From NCBI RefSeq assembly GCF_023715505.1, contig NZ_JAMBOH010000004.1, positions 317,377-381,376 of the forward strand: a DNA stretch of 64,000 bases. Direction: 5' to 3'. Positions 8,195-17,510 of the stretch are shown piece by piece. Within the stretch, counting starts at the first letter, position 1; the number at the start of each line of letters is the position of its first letter. Below the pieces are notes generated by a model. The model was given only the letters and a program-made list of their open reading frames with translations, did not search any database and was not told the DNA's origin. A program made the position numbers and the translations under genes. The stretch comes from Neobacillus cucumis. Its GTDB lineage: Bacteria > Bacillota > Bacilli > Bacillales_B > DSM-18226.

Positions 8195-9919
8195 ATGTTA
8201 AAACTTAATGCCAGTCTAGCCCATTTAAAAAATAAACCTTTCTTCTTAAGTGATAAAGATATCGAGTGGGTGGAAGAAACTCTACAATCGATGACTTTAC
8301 ATGAAAAAGTGGGGCAATTATTTTGTCCGATTGGCAGTTCAGATATTAAGCAAGATTTAGAAGCATTTATTGCAGAATATCATCCTGGAGGTATCATGTA
8401 TCGGCCAGATACTGGGGCAAAGATGCAGGAAACACATCGATTGTTACAAGAGTTATCTCCAGTTCCTTTATTGATTTCTGCTAACTTAGAAGCTGGTGGG
8501 AATGGGATTGCTACGGATGGCACCTATTTCGGAAAACAAATGCAGGTGGCTGCAACAGACAATGAAGATATGGCCTATAAATTAGGATTAGTAGCTGGCC
8601 GTGAAGGACGGGCAGCCGGGTGTAACTGGGCTTTTGCGCCGATTGTTGATATTGATATGAATTATCGAAACCCTATCACAAATGTAAGAACGTATGGGTC
8701 TGACCCAATTAGAGTTGCTCAAATGTCTAAAGCTTTTATGAAGGGAATACATGAAAGCGGACTCGCAGCAGCTGTCAAGCACTTCCCAGGTGATGGGGTC
8801 GATGACAGAGATCAGCATCTTTTATCATCTGTAAACACCTTATCCATCGAAGAATGGGATCAAACCTTTGGGATGGTTTACCAAGAAATGATAGACAGCG
8901 GGGCTAAATCGATTATGGCAGGACATATTATGCTCCCAGAGTATTCAAAAACTCTTTTGCCAGGAATTGAAGATGAACAAATCAAGCCGGCCACACTAGC
9001 ACCAGAAATACTTAATGGATTATTAAGAGAAAAATTAGGTTTTAATGGTTTAATCGTTACAGATGCAACACCGATGCTTGGTTTCACTGCTTCAGAAAGA
9101 AGAGAAATCGCTGTACCTAAGGCAATTGCTTCAGGCTGTGATATGTTCCTCTTCAACCGAAATATAAAAGAAGATTATGAGTTTATGTTAAAAGGGATTA
9201 AGACAGGTATTCTAACCTTAGAAAGAGTAGATGAAGCTGTTACTAGAATACTTGCTCTGAAAGCATCACTAGGTCTGCATATACAAAAGGAGATGGGAAC
9301 TTTAGTACCTGGGGAAGCGGATTTATCGGTATTACAGTGTGGAGAGCATAAGGATTGGGCAAGAGAATGTGCAGACCAATCGGTTACATTAGTAAAGGAT
9401 ACACAAAAACTGCTGCCTATTAATGTTGATCAGCATAAACGGGTCCGTCTATATGTATTAGGTGATCAAGAAGGGGGACTAAAGGAAGGTGGTTCCGTAA
9501 CCAATCCGTTTATTGATTCCCTTGAAAATGCCGGTTTCCAAGTGGAACTTTATAATGACAAGCAAGTTAATTTCCCAGAGCTATTTATGAGTGTCAACGA
9601 TTTTAAAGCGAAATATGATCTGATTATTTACGTTGCCAACCTTGAAACGGCTAGTAACCAAACAACGGTTAGAATTAATTGGCAGCAGCCGTTAAATGCA
9701 AACGCTCCTTGGTTTGTTAAAGATATTCCTACATTGTTTATTTCGGTTGCGAACCCGTTCCACCTGCAGGATGTGCCAATGGTGAAGACCTATATTAATG
9801 CCTATTCATCTAATGAATTTGTGGTTGAGGCAATAGTGGATAAGATTCTAGGAAAATCTGAGTTTAAAGGGAAGAGTCCTGTCGATCCGTTTTGCGGGAA
9901 ATGGGATACTAGATTTTAA
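8195..9919 (+). CDS. GH3 NagZ-type glycosidase, possible phosphorylase
   Basis: This 574-residue GH3 protein is of the short NagZ-like type. KHFPGDG (from residue 195) followed by DQH (Asp206, His208) matches the Asp-His dyad that replaces the Glu acid/base in NagZ enzymes. GLIVTDA gives nucleophile Asp290. The second half (about 380-574) is a Rossmann-like alpha/beta domain. GH3 enzymes with a His acid/base have been reported to act as phosphorylases in some cases and as hydrolases in others. The preceding beta-PGM gene, which overlaps its ribosome site, makes a phosphorolytic role attractive but unproven. The ATG at 8195 is preferred to TTG 8186 because AGGAG sits 9 bp upstream of it. No signal peptide is seen. 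Confidence 0.85.
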   Translation: MLKLNASLAHLKNKPFFLSDKDIEWVEETLQSMTLHEKVGQLFCPIGSSDIKQDLEAFIAEYHPGGIMYRPDTGAKMQETHRLLQELSPVPLLISANLEAGGNGIATDGTYFGKQMQVAATDNEDMAYKLGLVAGREGRAAGCNWAFAPIVDIDMNYRNPITNVRTYGSDPIRVAQMSKAFMKGIHESGLAAAVKHFPGDGVDDRDQHLLSSVNTLSIEEWDQTFGMVYQEMIDSGAKSIMAGHIMLPEYSKTLLPGIEDEQIKPATLAPEILNGLLREKLGFNGLIVTDATPMLGFTASERREIAVPKAIASGCDMFLFNRNIKEDYEFMLKGIKTGILTLERVDEAVTRILALKASLGLHIQKEMGTLVPGEADLSVLQCGEHKDWARECADQSVTLVKDTQKLLPINVDQHKRVRLYVLGDQEGGLKEGGSVTNPFIDSLENAGFQVELYNDKQVNFPELFMSVNDFKAKYDLIIYVANLETASNQTTVRINWQQPLNANAPWFVKDIPTLFISVANPFHLQDVPMVKTYINAYSSNEFVVEAIVDKILGKSEFKGKSPVDPFCGKWDTRF

Positions 9920-9928
9920 ATAAGAGTA

Positions 9929-9955
9929 AGCACTCCATTATTACGATGGAGTGCT
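9929..9955 (+). terminator. hairpin, probable terminator
   Basis: Perfect 10-bp arms AGCACTCCAT / ATGGAGTGCT. There is no strong T-run after it, so it may also be a transcript-stabilising hairpin. Confidence 0.55.
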
Positions 9956-9992
9956 GCTCAATTTAATCCATCCCTAAACCCTTTTAACTATA

Positions 9993-10034
9993 TTCTTTGA
10001 TTCGAGCAATGTTAATCTTGTTTTTCAATATTAA
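9993..10034 (+). promoter_or_regulatory. class B promoter, copy 3
   Basis: TTCTTTGATTCGAGCAAT with -10-like TATTAA at 10029, 30 bp from GATTC. It has the same layout as at 1545 and 5801 and precedes the GH78 gene. Confidence 0.55.
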
Positions 10035-10040
10035 ATTAAA

Positions 10041-10054
10041 TAAAAGCGTTTGCT
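10041..10054 (+). promoter_or_regulatory. weak cre-like box
   Basis: TAAAAGCGTTTGCT keeps the AAGCG core but misses several outer consensus positions. It lies shortly after the predicted transcription start of the GH78 gene. Confidence 0.4.
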
Positions 10055-10134
10055 ACAATAAATTTATGGCAAGATCAACTTGAATTAATAAAGATACATG
10101 TTTTATGAATACTTATGGAGAGGAAAAAGAAAAC

Positions 10135-12978
10135 ATGAGAATAAAAAATTTGAAAACAAACCGGATAACAAACCCACTGGGATTTGATTTAGGAAAGCCT
10201 CGTTTGTCTTTTGTTACATATGACACAACGGCTAAAAAACAATCAGCTGCGCAAATTGAAGTTGCCCTTGATGAGAAATTTGCGAACATTATTTTTGACA
10301 CTGGAAAGAGTGTGGAGATTGATAGTCTTGCATTCGAACTTCCGATTAAATTAGAGCCATGTACACGCTACTTTTGGAGAGTAAAAGTTTGGGCGGATAA
10401 TGGGGATGTAGCTGCTAGTGACACTGCTTGGTTTGAAACGGCCAAAATGGCAAAAACTTGGGAGGCAAAGTGGATTACACCAGATTTTGATAAGGAAATA
10501 CACTCTGTGTTAAACAGGAATTTTGACCTGTCAAAGGAAGTTGTTTCTGCCCGTGCCTATGTATGTGGCTTAGGTTTATATGAAATGGAGATTAACGGTG
10601 AAAAAGCTGGGAATGAGTATCTTACTCCAAATTTCAACGCATATGACAAATGGCTGCAATACCAGACCTATGATATTACCAATCTAGTTAGAACGGGACA
10701 AAACTCTGTCGAAGTTAGTCTTGGAAATGGATTATACAAGGGCCGCTTTGGTTTTGAAGGCGGACAAACGGAAGTTTATGGTAATCAGTTTGCCCTTTTA
10801 TGTGAAATTGTTTTAAACCATGCAGATGGAACAACGACCGTCATTCATTCGGATGACTCATGGAAAGCCAGAAAGAGCAATATCTTATTTAGTGGTTTAT
10901 ATGATGGTGAGATTTACGATGCAACCTTTACTGATGGTACGCCGTACAATGTTAAGATTCTTGACTCAGGATACGACAGACTAAAGGCAAGATTAAGCCT
11001 GCCGGTAGTAGTGAAGGAAGAGTTAAAGCCAATTGAAGTGATTAAAACTCCAGCTGGAGAAACAGTGCTGGATATGGGTCAGAACATGGTTGGCTGGGTT
11101 CAGTTTAGAACTAATGCTACAAAGGGGTCCGAAATTGTTTTACAGTATGCTGAACTCCTGCAAGAAGGAAATTTTTATCAAGACAATCTGCGTACTGCAA
11201 AGGCAGAGTTTAGGTATATCTCCAATGGAGAAGAATCAACGGTAAGGCCGCATTTTACTTATTACGGCTTCAGATATGTGAAAGTCTCCGGTTGGAACGG
11301 GGAAGTAAATAAGGATGATTTTACAGGATGTGTCTTGTATTCGGATATGGATCAAACGGGAAGTTTAGAAACTAGTAATCCATTGGTTAATAGATTATTC
11401 TTGAACGCCTTATGGGGTCAAAAAGGGAATTTCTTAGATGTACCAACAGATTGCCCTCAGCGAGACGAACGCATGGGCTGGACGGGTGACGCCCAGGTCT
11501 TTTCAGGAACAGCTGCCTTCAATATGGATACCTATGCTTTCTTCAGTAAATACGGTTATGACCTTGCACAGGAACAATCATCACTAAATGGAATGGTTCC
11601 AATGGTAGTCCCTATGGCAACTGTTAAAGGCGGCGGTTCAAGTGCATGGGGAGAGGCAGCTACCGTTATCCCGTGGAATGTTTATCTTCACTATGGAGAT
11701 AAAGCGATACTCGAACAGCAATTCGAAAGTATGAAGGGCTGGGTAGATTTTATTAAGAGGGCAGACGAAGCTTCTGGTTCTAAAAGGCTTTGGACAACAG
11801 GTTTCCATTTTGGTGACTGGCTGGCATTGGATGGGGAGGACCCTAATTCTCCAATGGGTGGAACAGAAACAGCTTTTATATCCTCTGCCTATTATTGCTA
11901 TTCTTCAATGCTCGTGGCTAAAGCAGCCAAGGTACTTGGCAAGAAGGAAATTGCTTGCGAGTACGAACTGTTATCAAATGAAGTAAGAGCGGCAATCCAA
12001 GCAGAATACTTTACTTCCACGGGACGACTAGCCTTGAATAACCAGACGGCGTTAGTTGTTGCCTTATTTATGGACCTTGTTCCAGATGAGCATCGAAACA
12101 GACTAGCTAATGATTTGCGTGAAAGATTAAAAAAGGACAAGAATCACTTGAAGACTGGTTTTGTTGGGACACCGTATCTATGCAGAGTGCTTTCTGAGAA
12201 CGGAAACAATGATTTAGCTTATACGTTACTTTTAAATAAGGATTATCCGAGTTGGTTATATGCTGTCACAATGGGTGCGACAACGATTTGGGAACGCTGG
12301 AATTCCGTGTTGCCTGACGGCAAAATTAGCGGAACGGATATGAACTCTTTAAATCACTATGCTTATGGATCGATTGTGGAATGGATGTATCGAAACGTGG
12401 CAGGTATCAACCCTGTTGAAGATCAACCAGGCTTTAGGCATGTAAGATTGGCACCGCAGCCCGATTATCGATTGAAGTATGCTAATGCAAGATTGGATAC
12501 TGCTGCAGGTTTATACGAAAGTCAGTGGGAGCTAAATGAAGAAGGACAGTTGAAGTTTAAGTTTGTTATTCCTTTTAATGCGACAGCTACTGTTGAATTG
12601 CCTGATGCTAAACTAGAAAACGTACTTCTGAATGGAAGGTCATTAAACGACTTAGAAGTTAGTGCAAGTCAATCAGGTAAACAGGTGCAGGTTGAGTTAA
12701 ACAGCGGAACCTGGGAATTCTCCTATACGCCTGAAGTGGCCTATTTAAAATATTACAGTACACATTTGCCATTAAGTGAACTGCTTGGAAATGAAGAAGT
12801 AAAACATGTATTGGCGGATACAGTACCTCAAACTGCAGCATTTCCTCAGGAGATGATTGCCAACATAGGCCATCAATCCTTAAGAGAACTGTCCCATATG
12901 CCGTTCTTGCAAATTTCAGCGGAAGTTCTGGACGAGTTAGATGTGAAGCTTAATGAAATAAAAGTGATTGTGCAATAA
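10135..12978 (+). CDS. GH78 alpha-L-rhamnosidase
   Basis: This large cytoplasmic glycosidase of 947 residues follows the bacterial alpha-L-rhamnosidase plan: N-terminal Ig-like and beta-sandwich domains (about 1-330), then the (alpha/alpha)6 barrel (about 390-740), then a C-terminal beta domain. The barrel signature DVPTDCPQRDERMGWTGDAQ begins at residue 435; its acidic residues are catalytic in the family. It releases terminal rhamnose from plant glycosides or pectic side chains. After the usual end, about 75 extra residues (from YLKYYSTH) form a helical tail that resembles tails in two other proteins here (36032 N-terminus, 39306 C-terminus). The ATG at 10135 follows GGAGAGGAAAAA; the upstream ATG at 10105 lacks a ribosome site. 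Confidence 0.92.
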   Translation: MRIKNLKTNRITNPLGFDLGKPRLSFVTYDTTAKKQSAAQIEVALDEKFANIIFDTGKSVEIDSLAFELPIKLEPCTRYFWRVKVWADNGDVAASDTAWFETAKMAKTWEAKWITPDFDKEIHSVLNRNFDLSKEVVSARAYVCGLGLYEMEINGEKAGNEYLTPNFNAYDKWLQYQTYDITNLVRTGQNSVEVSLGNGLYKGRFGFEGGQTEVYGNQFALLCEIVLNHADGTTTVIHSDDSWKARKSNILFSGLYDGEIYDATFTDGTPYNVKILDSGYDRLKARLSLPVVVKEELKPIEVIKTPAGETVLDMGQNMVGWVQFRTNATKGSEIVLQYAELLQEGNFYQDNLRTAKAEFRYISNGEESTVRPHFTYYGFRYVKVSGWNGEVNKDDFTGCVLYSDMDQTGSLETSNPLVNRLFLNALWGQKGNFLDVPTDCPQRDERMGWTGDAQVFSGTAAFNMDTYAFFSKYGYDLAQEQSSLNGMVPMVVPMATVKGGGSSAWGEAATVIPWNVYLHYGDKAILEQQFESMKGWVDFIKRADEASGSKRLWTTGFHFGDWLALDGEDPNSPMGGTETAFISSAYYCYSSMLVAKAAKVLGKKEIACEYELLSNEVRAAIQAEYFTSTGRLALNNQTALVVALFMDLVPDEHRNRLANDLRERLKKDKNHLKTGFVGTPYLCRVLSENGNNDLAYTLLLNKDYPSWLYAVTMGATTIWERWNSVLPDGKISGTDMNSLNHYAYGSIVEWMYRNVAGINPVEDQPGFRHVRLAPQPDYRLKYANARLDTAAGLYESQWELNEEGQLKFKFVIPFNATATVELPDAKLENVLLNGRSLNDLEVSASQSGKQVQVELNSGTWEFSYTPEVAYLKYYSTHLPLSELLGNEEVKHVLADTVPQTAAFPQEMIANIGHQSLRELSHMPFLQISAEVLDELDVKLNEIKVIVQ

Positions 12979-13043
12979 TAGCTTAGCCATTTAATAAAAA
13001 GAAAAAGGTCAGAATAGGACATTAAAAAGGTTTAGTGAGTAAT

Positions 13044-13073
13044 AAGCCAAACACAACAACGTGTTTGGCTTTT
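13044..13073 (+). terminator. Rho-independent terminator
   Basis: AAGCCAAACAC / GTGTTTGGCTT stem, six-base loop and a short T-run. It ends the GH78 transcript. Confidence 0.8.
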
Positions 13074-13101
13074 GACCTTATAAGTAATTTAAAGTGTTAT
13101 A

Positions 13102-13169
13102 AAAAGTCGGAAATTTGAAAATGATTAGTCGTATTTACAGTAGGAAAGGATTTTTATTTGTTCTATTCT
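13102..13169 (+). promoter_or_regulatory. class A promoter, site 1 (AGTCG direct repeat)
   Basis: GTCG at 13106 and again at 13128, exactly 22 bp apart, each preceded by A-rich sequence. -10-like TATTCT starts 33 bp after the second repeat (13164). The arrangement is the same as at 24557, 31388 and 33130. It probably binds the YesN-type response regulator encoded at 29782. Confidence 0.7.
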
Positions 13170-13231
13170 TAAAGTAGAAAAGACTATTAATAAAGATTCC
13201 AAATCTAATAAAGATCGGACGTGATATTGAA

Positions 13232-14827
13232 ATGATATATACTAATCCAATCATAAGCGGATTTCACCCTGATCCAAGTGTTTGCAGGGTTGGCAAAGAT
13301 TATTATTTAGTAACCAGTTCGTTTGAATATTTCCCAGGCATACCGATTTTTCATAGTACAGATTTAGTGAATTGGAATCAGATTGGTCATGTACTAACTC
13401 GTGAAAGTCAATTGCCGCTGACCCGTATACATAAAATGGGACCTTCACAGGGAATATTCGCCCCCACAATCCGGTATCACAATGGACTCTTTTATGTAAT
13501 TACAACCAATATCTCAACAACTAAGAATTTTTATGTATATGCTGAACATCCAGATGGCCCTTGGTCCGAGCCAGTATTCATTGAGGGCTGGGGCGGAATT
13601 GATCCATCCTTATTTTTCAATGAAGATGGAAGGGTTTACATAACTGGAACAAGCGCTTTTGGAAGTGGTGAAGCGGTGGGAATCTATCAGGCTGAGCTCG
13701 ATATTGAGTCTGGACAACTGTTAACTGAGCGTCGGTTAATTTGGAAAGGAACAGGTGGCAGCTCCCCGGAAGGACCGCATTTATATAAAATCAATGGGTG
13801 GTATTATTTACTAATTGCCGAGGGCGGTACAGAATATGGCCATATGGTAACAATCGCAAGAAGCAGAAGTCCTTACGGGCCTTTTGAGGGCAATCCGAAT
13901 AATCCAATTCTTTCGAATCGAAGTACGGATAAACCAATTCAAGCCACAGGGCATGCTGATTTAATCCAAGCATTAGATGGCAGCTGGTGGTCTGTGTTTC
14001 TAGGAATCAGGCCTGTCGGTTATCCAAAACGTCATCACATAGGGCGCGAAACCAACCTAGTTTCAGTCCATTGGACCGAAGGAGGGTGGCCTATTATGGG
14101 AGTAGAAGGGCATGCTGAAGTAGAAAATGATGCAAAGTCCCTGCCTTTAGGCCCATCTCAGCCATGGCAGGAGATAGAAGATTTTGATACCACCTCCCTT
14201 CCGCTAGAATGGAATTTTTACCGTAATCCGGCTCCAATCTCTTGGTCCTTAACGGAACGATCTGGTTGGCTAACCATTCGTGGTCAATCATGCACTTTGA
14301 ATGATACAGACTCTCCCGCATTTGTGGGACGAAGGCAGCAGCATCTTAATTGTGAAATTTCTACCCTAATGGAATTTATCCCTAATGATGAGGGAGAAGA
14401 AGCAGGGCTGACTGTATTTATGAACGAGCATTATCATTATGAAATAGCTAAGATTCAAAAAGAAGGAAAATCTTTTATTCAATTCCGCCGTAGAATTGGT
14501 AGCATGTGGAAGGTGGAAGCAGAGGTGGAGTACGATTTGCCAAGGGTCATCCTTGGAATAAACGCCGATGATTTTAGTTTTACTTTTTCCTTTATGTCCT
14601 CAAATGGTGAAAAAATTACTTTAGGTAAAGGTGAAAGTTCCATGCTCGCATCTGAAGTTGCCGGTGGTTTTACGGGCCTGTTTTTCGGAATGTATGCGAC
14701 TGGAAATGGAAAAGCATCCACTGCCCCAGCCCATTTCGACTATTTTAGCTATAAACCAGATGAAGATTCAAAACATGATTTATTAGCCGCTTTGACAGGT
14801 GGAAATACAGAGAATTCAGTTTTATAA
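13232..14827 (+). CDS. GH43 beta-xylosidase/alpha-L-arabinofuranosidase (paralog 2)
   Basis: This 531-residue GH43 enzyme has the same two-domain plan as the one at 2964: a propeller with Asp14 (FHPDPS), Asp124 (GGIDPS) and Glu180 (SPEGPH), then a beta-sandwich to about 505. An extra hydrophilic tail of about 20 residues follows. No signal peptide is seen. It is the first gene after a class A promoter and lies 45 bp upstream of the GH3 at 14873, so the two are likely co-transcribed. Compared with paralog 1 it has a short insertion in the blade around residues 65-72 (RIHKMGPS), which lies near the active-site rim in this family and could shift specificity. The start follows GATCGGACGTG, a modest ribosome site. 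Confidence 0.93.
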   Translation: MIYTNPIISGFHPDPSVCRVGKDYYLVTSSFEYFPGIPIFHSTDLVNWNQIGHVLTRESQLPLTRIHKMGPSQGIFAPTIRYHNGLFYVITTNISTTKNFYVYAEHPDGPWSEPVFIEGWGGIDPSLFFNEDGRVYITGTSAFGSGEAVGIYQAELDIESGQLLTERRLIWKGTGGSSPEGPHLYKINGWYYLLIAEGGTEYGHMVTIARSRSPYGPFEGNPNNPILSNRSTDKPIQATGHADLIQALDGSWWSVFLGIRPVGYPKRHHIGRETNLVSVHWTEGGWPIMGVEGHAEVENDAKSLPLGPSQPWQEIEDFDTTSLPLEWNFYRNPAPISWSLTERSGWLTIRGQSCTLNDTDSPAFVGRRQQHLNCEISTLMEFIPNDEGEEAGLTVFMNEHYHYEIAKIQKEGKSFIQFRRRIGSMWKVEAEVEYDLPRVILGINADDFSFTFSFMSSNGEKITLGKGESSMLASEVAGGFTGLFFGMYATGNGKASTAPAHFDYFSYKPDEDSKHDLLAALTGGNTENSVL

Positions 14828-14836
14828 ACGTTTTCG
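14823..14836 (+). promoter_or_regulatory. weak cre-like box at gene junction
   Basis: TATAAACGTTTTCG matches 12 of 14 cre positions and overlaps the stop codon of the GH43 gene. It could act as a roadblock between GH43 and GH3, but chance is not excluded. Confidence 0.35.
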
Positions 14837-14872
14837 CCAACGAATCTAGCTTTACTAATAGGAGGACGTAGC

Positions 14873-17401
14873 ATGATAGGGACATGGAATACCATTTTGG
14901 AAACTCCACTGGCTAAAATGAAGGTTGTTTTTATAATCGAAAAAATAGACAATGCTTATTGCTTACAAGTCAAAACTGAGCCGATTCCATTAAACTTTGA
15001 ATTTAATCTAGTAACAGTTGAAGGAGATGTCCTTCAGGCTGCAGGCAGGTTTAAACTTTTATCCGAGGAAAAGGTTGAAATTAACTTTACCTTTTCTGAA
15101 GAAACATTTACAGGCCGCATGAACCTTCACTCATTTGGCGAGCTGCAAATTAAGGGGCAAAAGGGAGAGGGTGATTCCATATCAGAGGCCTTATTAATGG
15201 AAGTGGAAAAATACCGAAACTCTGAAAATATAGTTGAAAGAACTAATGAAGAAATCCAAGAAAAAGTTAATCAACTAGTTGCTAGGATGACAGTTTTAGA
15301 AAAGGTTGGACAAATGAGTCAATGTATGGCTTCTAATTTCTCCTTTGGTAGAGATATTGAAGCAGATCCCCCAGAGAAATTGGTAGAGGACGGAAGAGCT
15401 GGTTCCATTTTAGGAGCATTTGATATTAATAGAGTGTTTGAATTACAAAAAATTGCTGTAGAAAAATCACGATTAGGAATCCCTTTACTATTTAATGCTG
15501 ATATTATTCATGGCTATCAAACGATTTTTCCTGTTCCATTAGCCTGGGCATCAAGCTGGGATTTGGAAGGAATCAAAAGGGCGTGTGCCATTTCAGCCAA
15601 AGAAGCGTCTGCATCAGGAATTACATATAATCATGGCCCGATGGTGGACATCACAAGGGATGCCAGATGGGGAAGAGTGGTTGAAGGCGCAGGTGAAGAC
15701 CCGTACTTAGGATCTTTAATTGCAAAAGCTCAGGTAGAGGGATTTCAAGGGGATAGCCTCTTTAGTGAGGAAACAATTATTGCTTGCTTGAAGCACTTTA
15801 TTGCCTATGGTGCAGCAGAAGGCGGCCGGGATTATAATACCGTGGACATTTCTCAGGGAACATTAAGAAATGTTTATCTCCCGCCATTTAAGGCAGGATT
15901 AGAGGCTGGAGCAGGTTCGGTAATGAATGCGTTTAATATTTATCAAGGAATCCCTGTAGCCGGCAATAAAGGATTGTTGAAAGATTTGTTAAGAGAAGAA
16001 CTAGGTTTTGAAGGGATCCTGATTTCCGATTACGGTTCTGTCGATGAAATTGCTGTTCATGGAGCTGCCAAGGACAGTAAGGAAGCGGCAAAAATGGCAG
16101 TTGATGCCACTATGGATATTGAAATGGTCTCTACTTCTTATTTACAGTATCTGCCTGAATTAATTGAGGAAGGAAGAATACTAGAAAGTCAATTGGATGA
16201 TGCGGTAAAAAGGATTCTTACTTATAAATTTAAAATTGGAATCATGGACGATCCATTCCGCTATATAAGACCAGATAAAGAAATGGAATATCATTTCTGT
16301 AAGGAACATTTGCAGGCAAGCCGGGAGCTGGCCCAAAAATCAATCGTCCTGTTAAAAAATAATGGGGTGCTTCCTTTAAAAAAAGAAAAAGGAAAAATTG
16401 CTGTAATAGGACCATTTGCTAATAATAAAGATTTATTAGGTCCTTGGCAGTTCTCCAGGTATAGCGATAAAACAGTTACTTTGATCGAAGGTCTGAAATC
16501 AAAATTCGTCAACCAAAGTAATCTTTTATTTGCAGAAGGTTGTAGAGTCGATAGCGAAATGGAAGGTGGAATAGAAGAAGCTCTTCAGCAGGCAAAACAG
16601 GCAGATGTAATCATTTTGGCGTTGGGAGAAAACAGTGTGATGTCTGGGGAAGCTGCCTCTAGGATGGATATAGAATTACCTGAAGCCCAAAGAAAATTAA
16701 CTGAAGAAATGATCAAATTGGGTAAGCCTACTGTGCTTGTCTTAACAAATGGACGTCCACTGGTCCTAGAATGGTTTGATAAAAATGTAGATGCCATTGT
16801 TGAAACATGGTTCTTAGGATCGGAAGCAGGACATGCCATTACTGATGTACTAGTTGGAGATTATAATCCTTCAGGAAAGCTAACGATGAGTTTCCCTATC
16901 CAAACCGGGCAGGTTCCAGTTTATTATAACCACTTTAATACAGGAAGACCGTTAACGAAGAAAAATCAGCATGAGAAATTTATATCCAAATATCTTGATG
17001 GACCAAACGAGCCTCTTTACCCTTTTGGTTACGGCTTAAGCTATACAACCTTTACCTATTCGGAAATGAAAATCGATAAGAATCAACTGACAAAGACAGA
17101 AAAAATAAATGTTAGTGTCACCGTCACGAATACTGGATCCATGCCAGGGGAGGAGGTGGTTCAGCTTTATATTCAGGATCTCTACGGCAGTGTTGTACGC
17201 CCAGTTAAAGAACTCAAAGGATTTAAAAAGGTTGATTTACATCCTGGTGAAAGTAAGGATGTAATTTTCACAATTACCGAAGAGGATTTGAAATATTATA
17301 CTGCTGACATGAGGTATCAAGCGGAGGCAGGAGAGTTCAAAGTTTACATTGGTTCCAACTCGAAAGTTGTGAAAGAAGCGTCTTTTGAATTAGTTTGTTA
17401 A
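14873..17401 (+). CDS. GH3 beta-glucosidase/beta-xylosidase with extra N-terminal domain
   Basis: This 842-residue GH3 enzyme has an unusual N-terminal beta-rich domain of about 110 residues (1-112), then the TIM barrel (about 130-460), the alpha/beta sandwich (about 480-690) and a fibronectin-III-like C-terminus (about 745-842). The catalytic nucleophile is Asp386 in LISDYGS, and KHFIAYG and HGYQTIFP barrel landmarks are present. No signal peptide is seen. The N-terminal domain has the look of a small beta barrel that might bind ligand; I do not recognise it. The start at 14873 is firm (TAGGAGGACG 7 bp before). Probable role: hydrolysis of beta-glucosides or beta-xylosides delivered by the importer. 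It is transcribed with GH43. Confidence 0.9.
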   Translation: MIGTWNTILETPLAKMKVVFIIEKIDNAYCLQVKTEPIPLNFEFNLVTVEGDVLQAAGRFKLLSEEKVEINFTFSEETFTGRMNLHSFGELQIKGQKGEGDSISEALLMEVEKYRNSENIVERTNEEIQEKVNQLVARMTVLEKVGQMSQCMASNFSFGRDIEADPPEKLVEDGRAGSILGAFDINRVFELQKIAVEKSRLGIPLLFNADIIHGYQTIFPVPLAWASSWDLEGIKRACAISAKEASASGITYNHGPMVDITRDARWGRVVEGAGEDPYLGSLIAKAQVEGFQGDSLFSEETIIACLKHFIAYGAAEGGRDYNTVDISQGTLRNVYLPPFKAGLEAGAGSVMNAFNIYQGIPVAGNKGLLKDLLREELGFEGILISDYGSVDEIAVHGAAKDSKEAAKMAVDATMDIEMVSTSYLQYLPELIEEGRILESQLDDAVKRILTYKFKIGIMDDPFRYIRPDKEMEYHFCKEHLQASRELAQKSIVLLKNNGVLPLKKEKGKIAVIGPFANNKDLLGPWQFSRYSDKTVTLIEGLKSKFVNQSNLLFAEGCRVDSEMEGGIEEALQQAKQADVIILALGENSVMSGEAASRMDIELPEAQRKLTEEMIKLGKPTVLVLTNGRPLVLEWFDKNVDAIVETWFLGSEAGHAITDVLVGDYNPSGKLTMSFPIQTGQVPVYYNHFNTGRPLTKKNQHEKFISKYLDGPNEPLYPFGYGLSYTTFTYSEMKIDKNQLTKTEKINVSVTVTNTGSMPGEEVVQLYIQDLYGSVVRPVKELKGFKKVDLHPGESKDVIFTITEEDLKYYTADMRYQAEAGEFKVYIGSNSKVVKEASFELVC

Positions 17402-17510
17402 TTTTTAAAAAAACAATTATAGCAAGGATTTGGAGCTGTGAATTAATAGTGAATTAAGAAACTTTCGAGATCTGAGTTTACAAATAAAAAAGAAATGGGG
17501 AAGTTACGTG

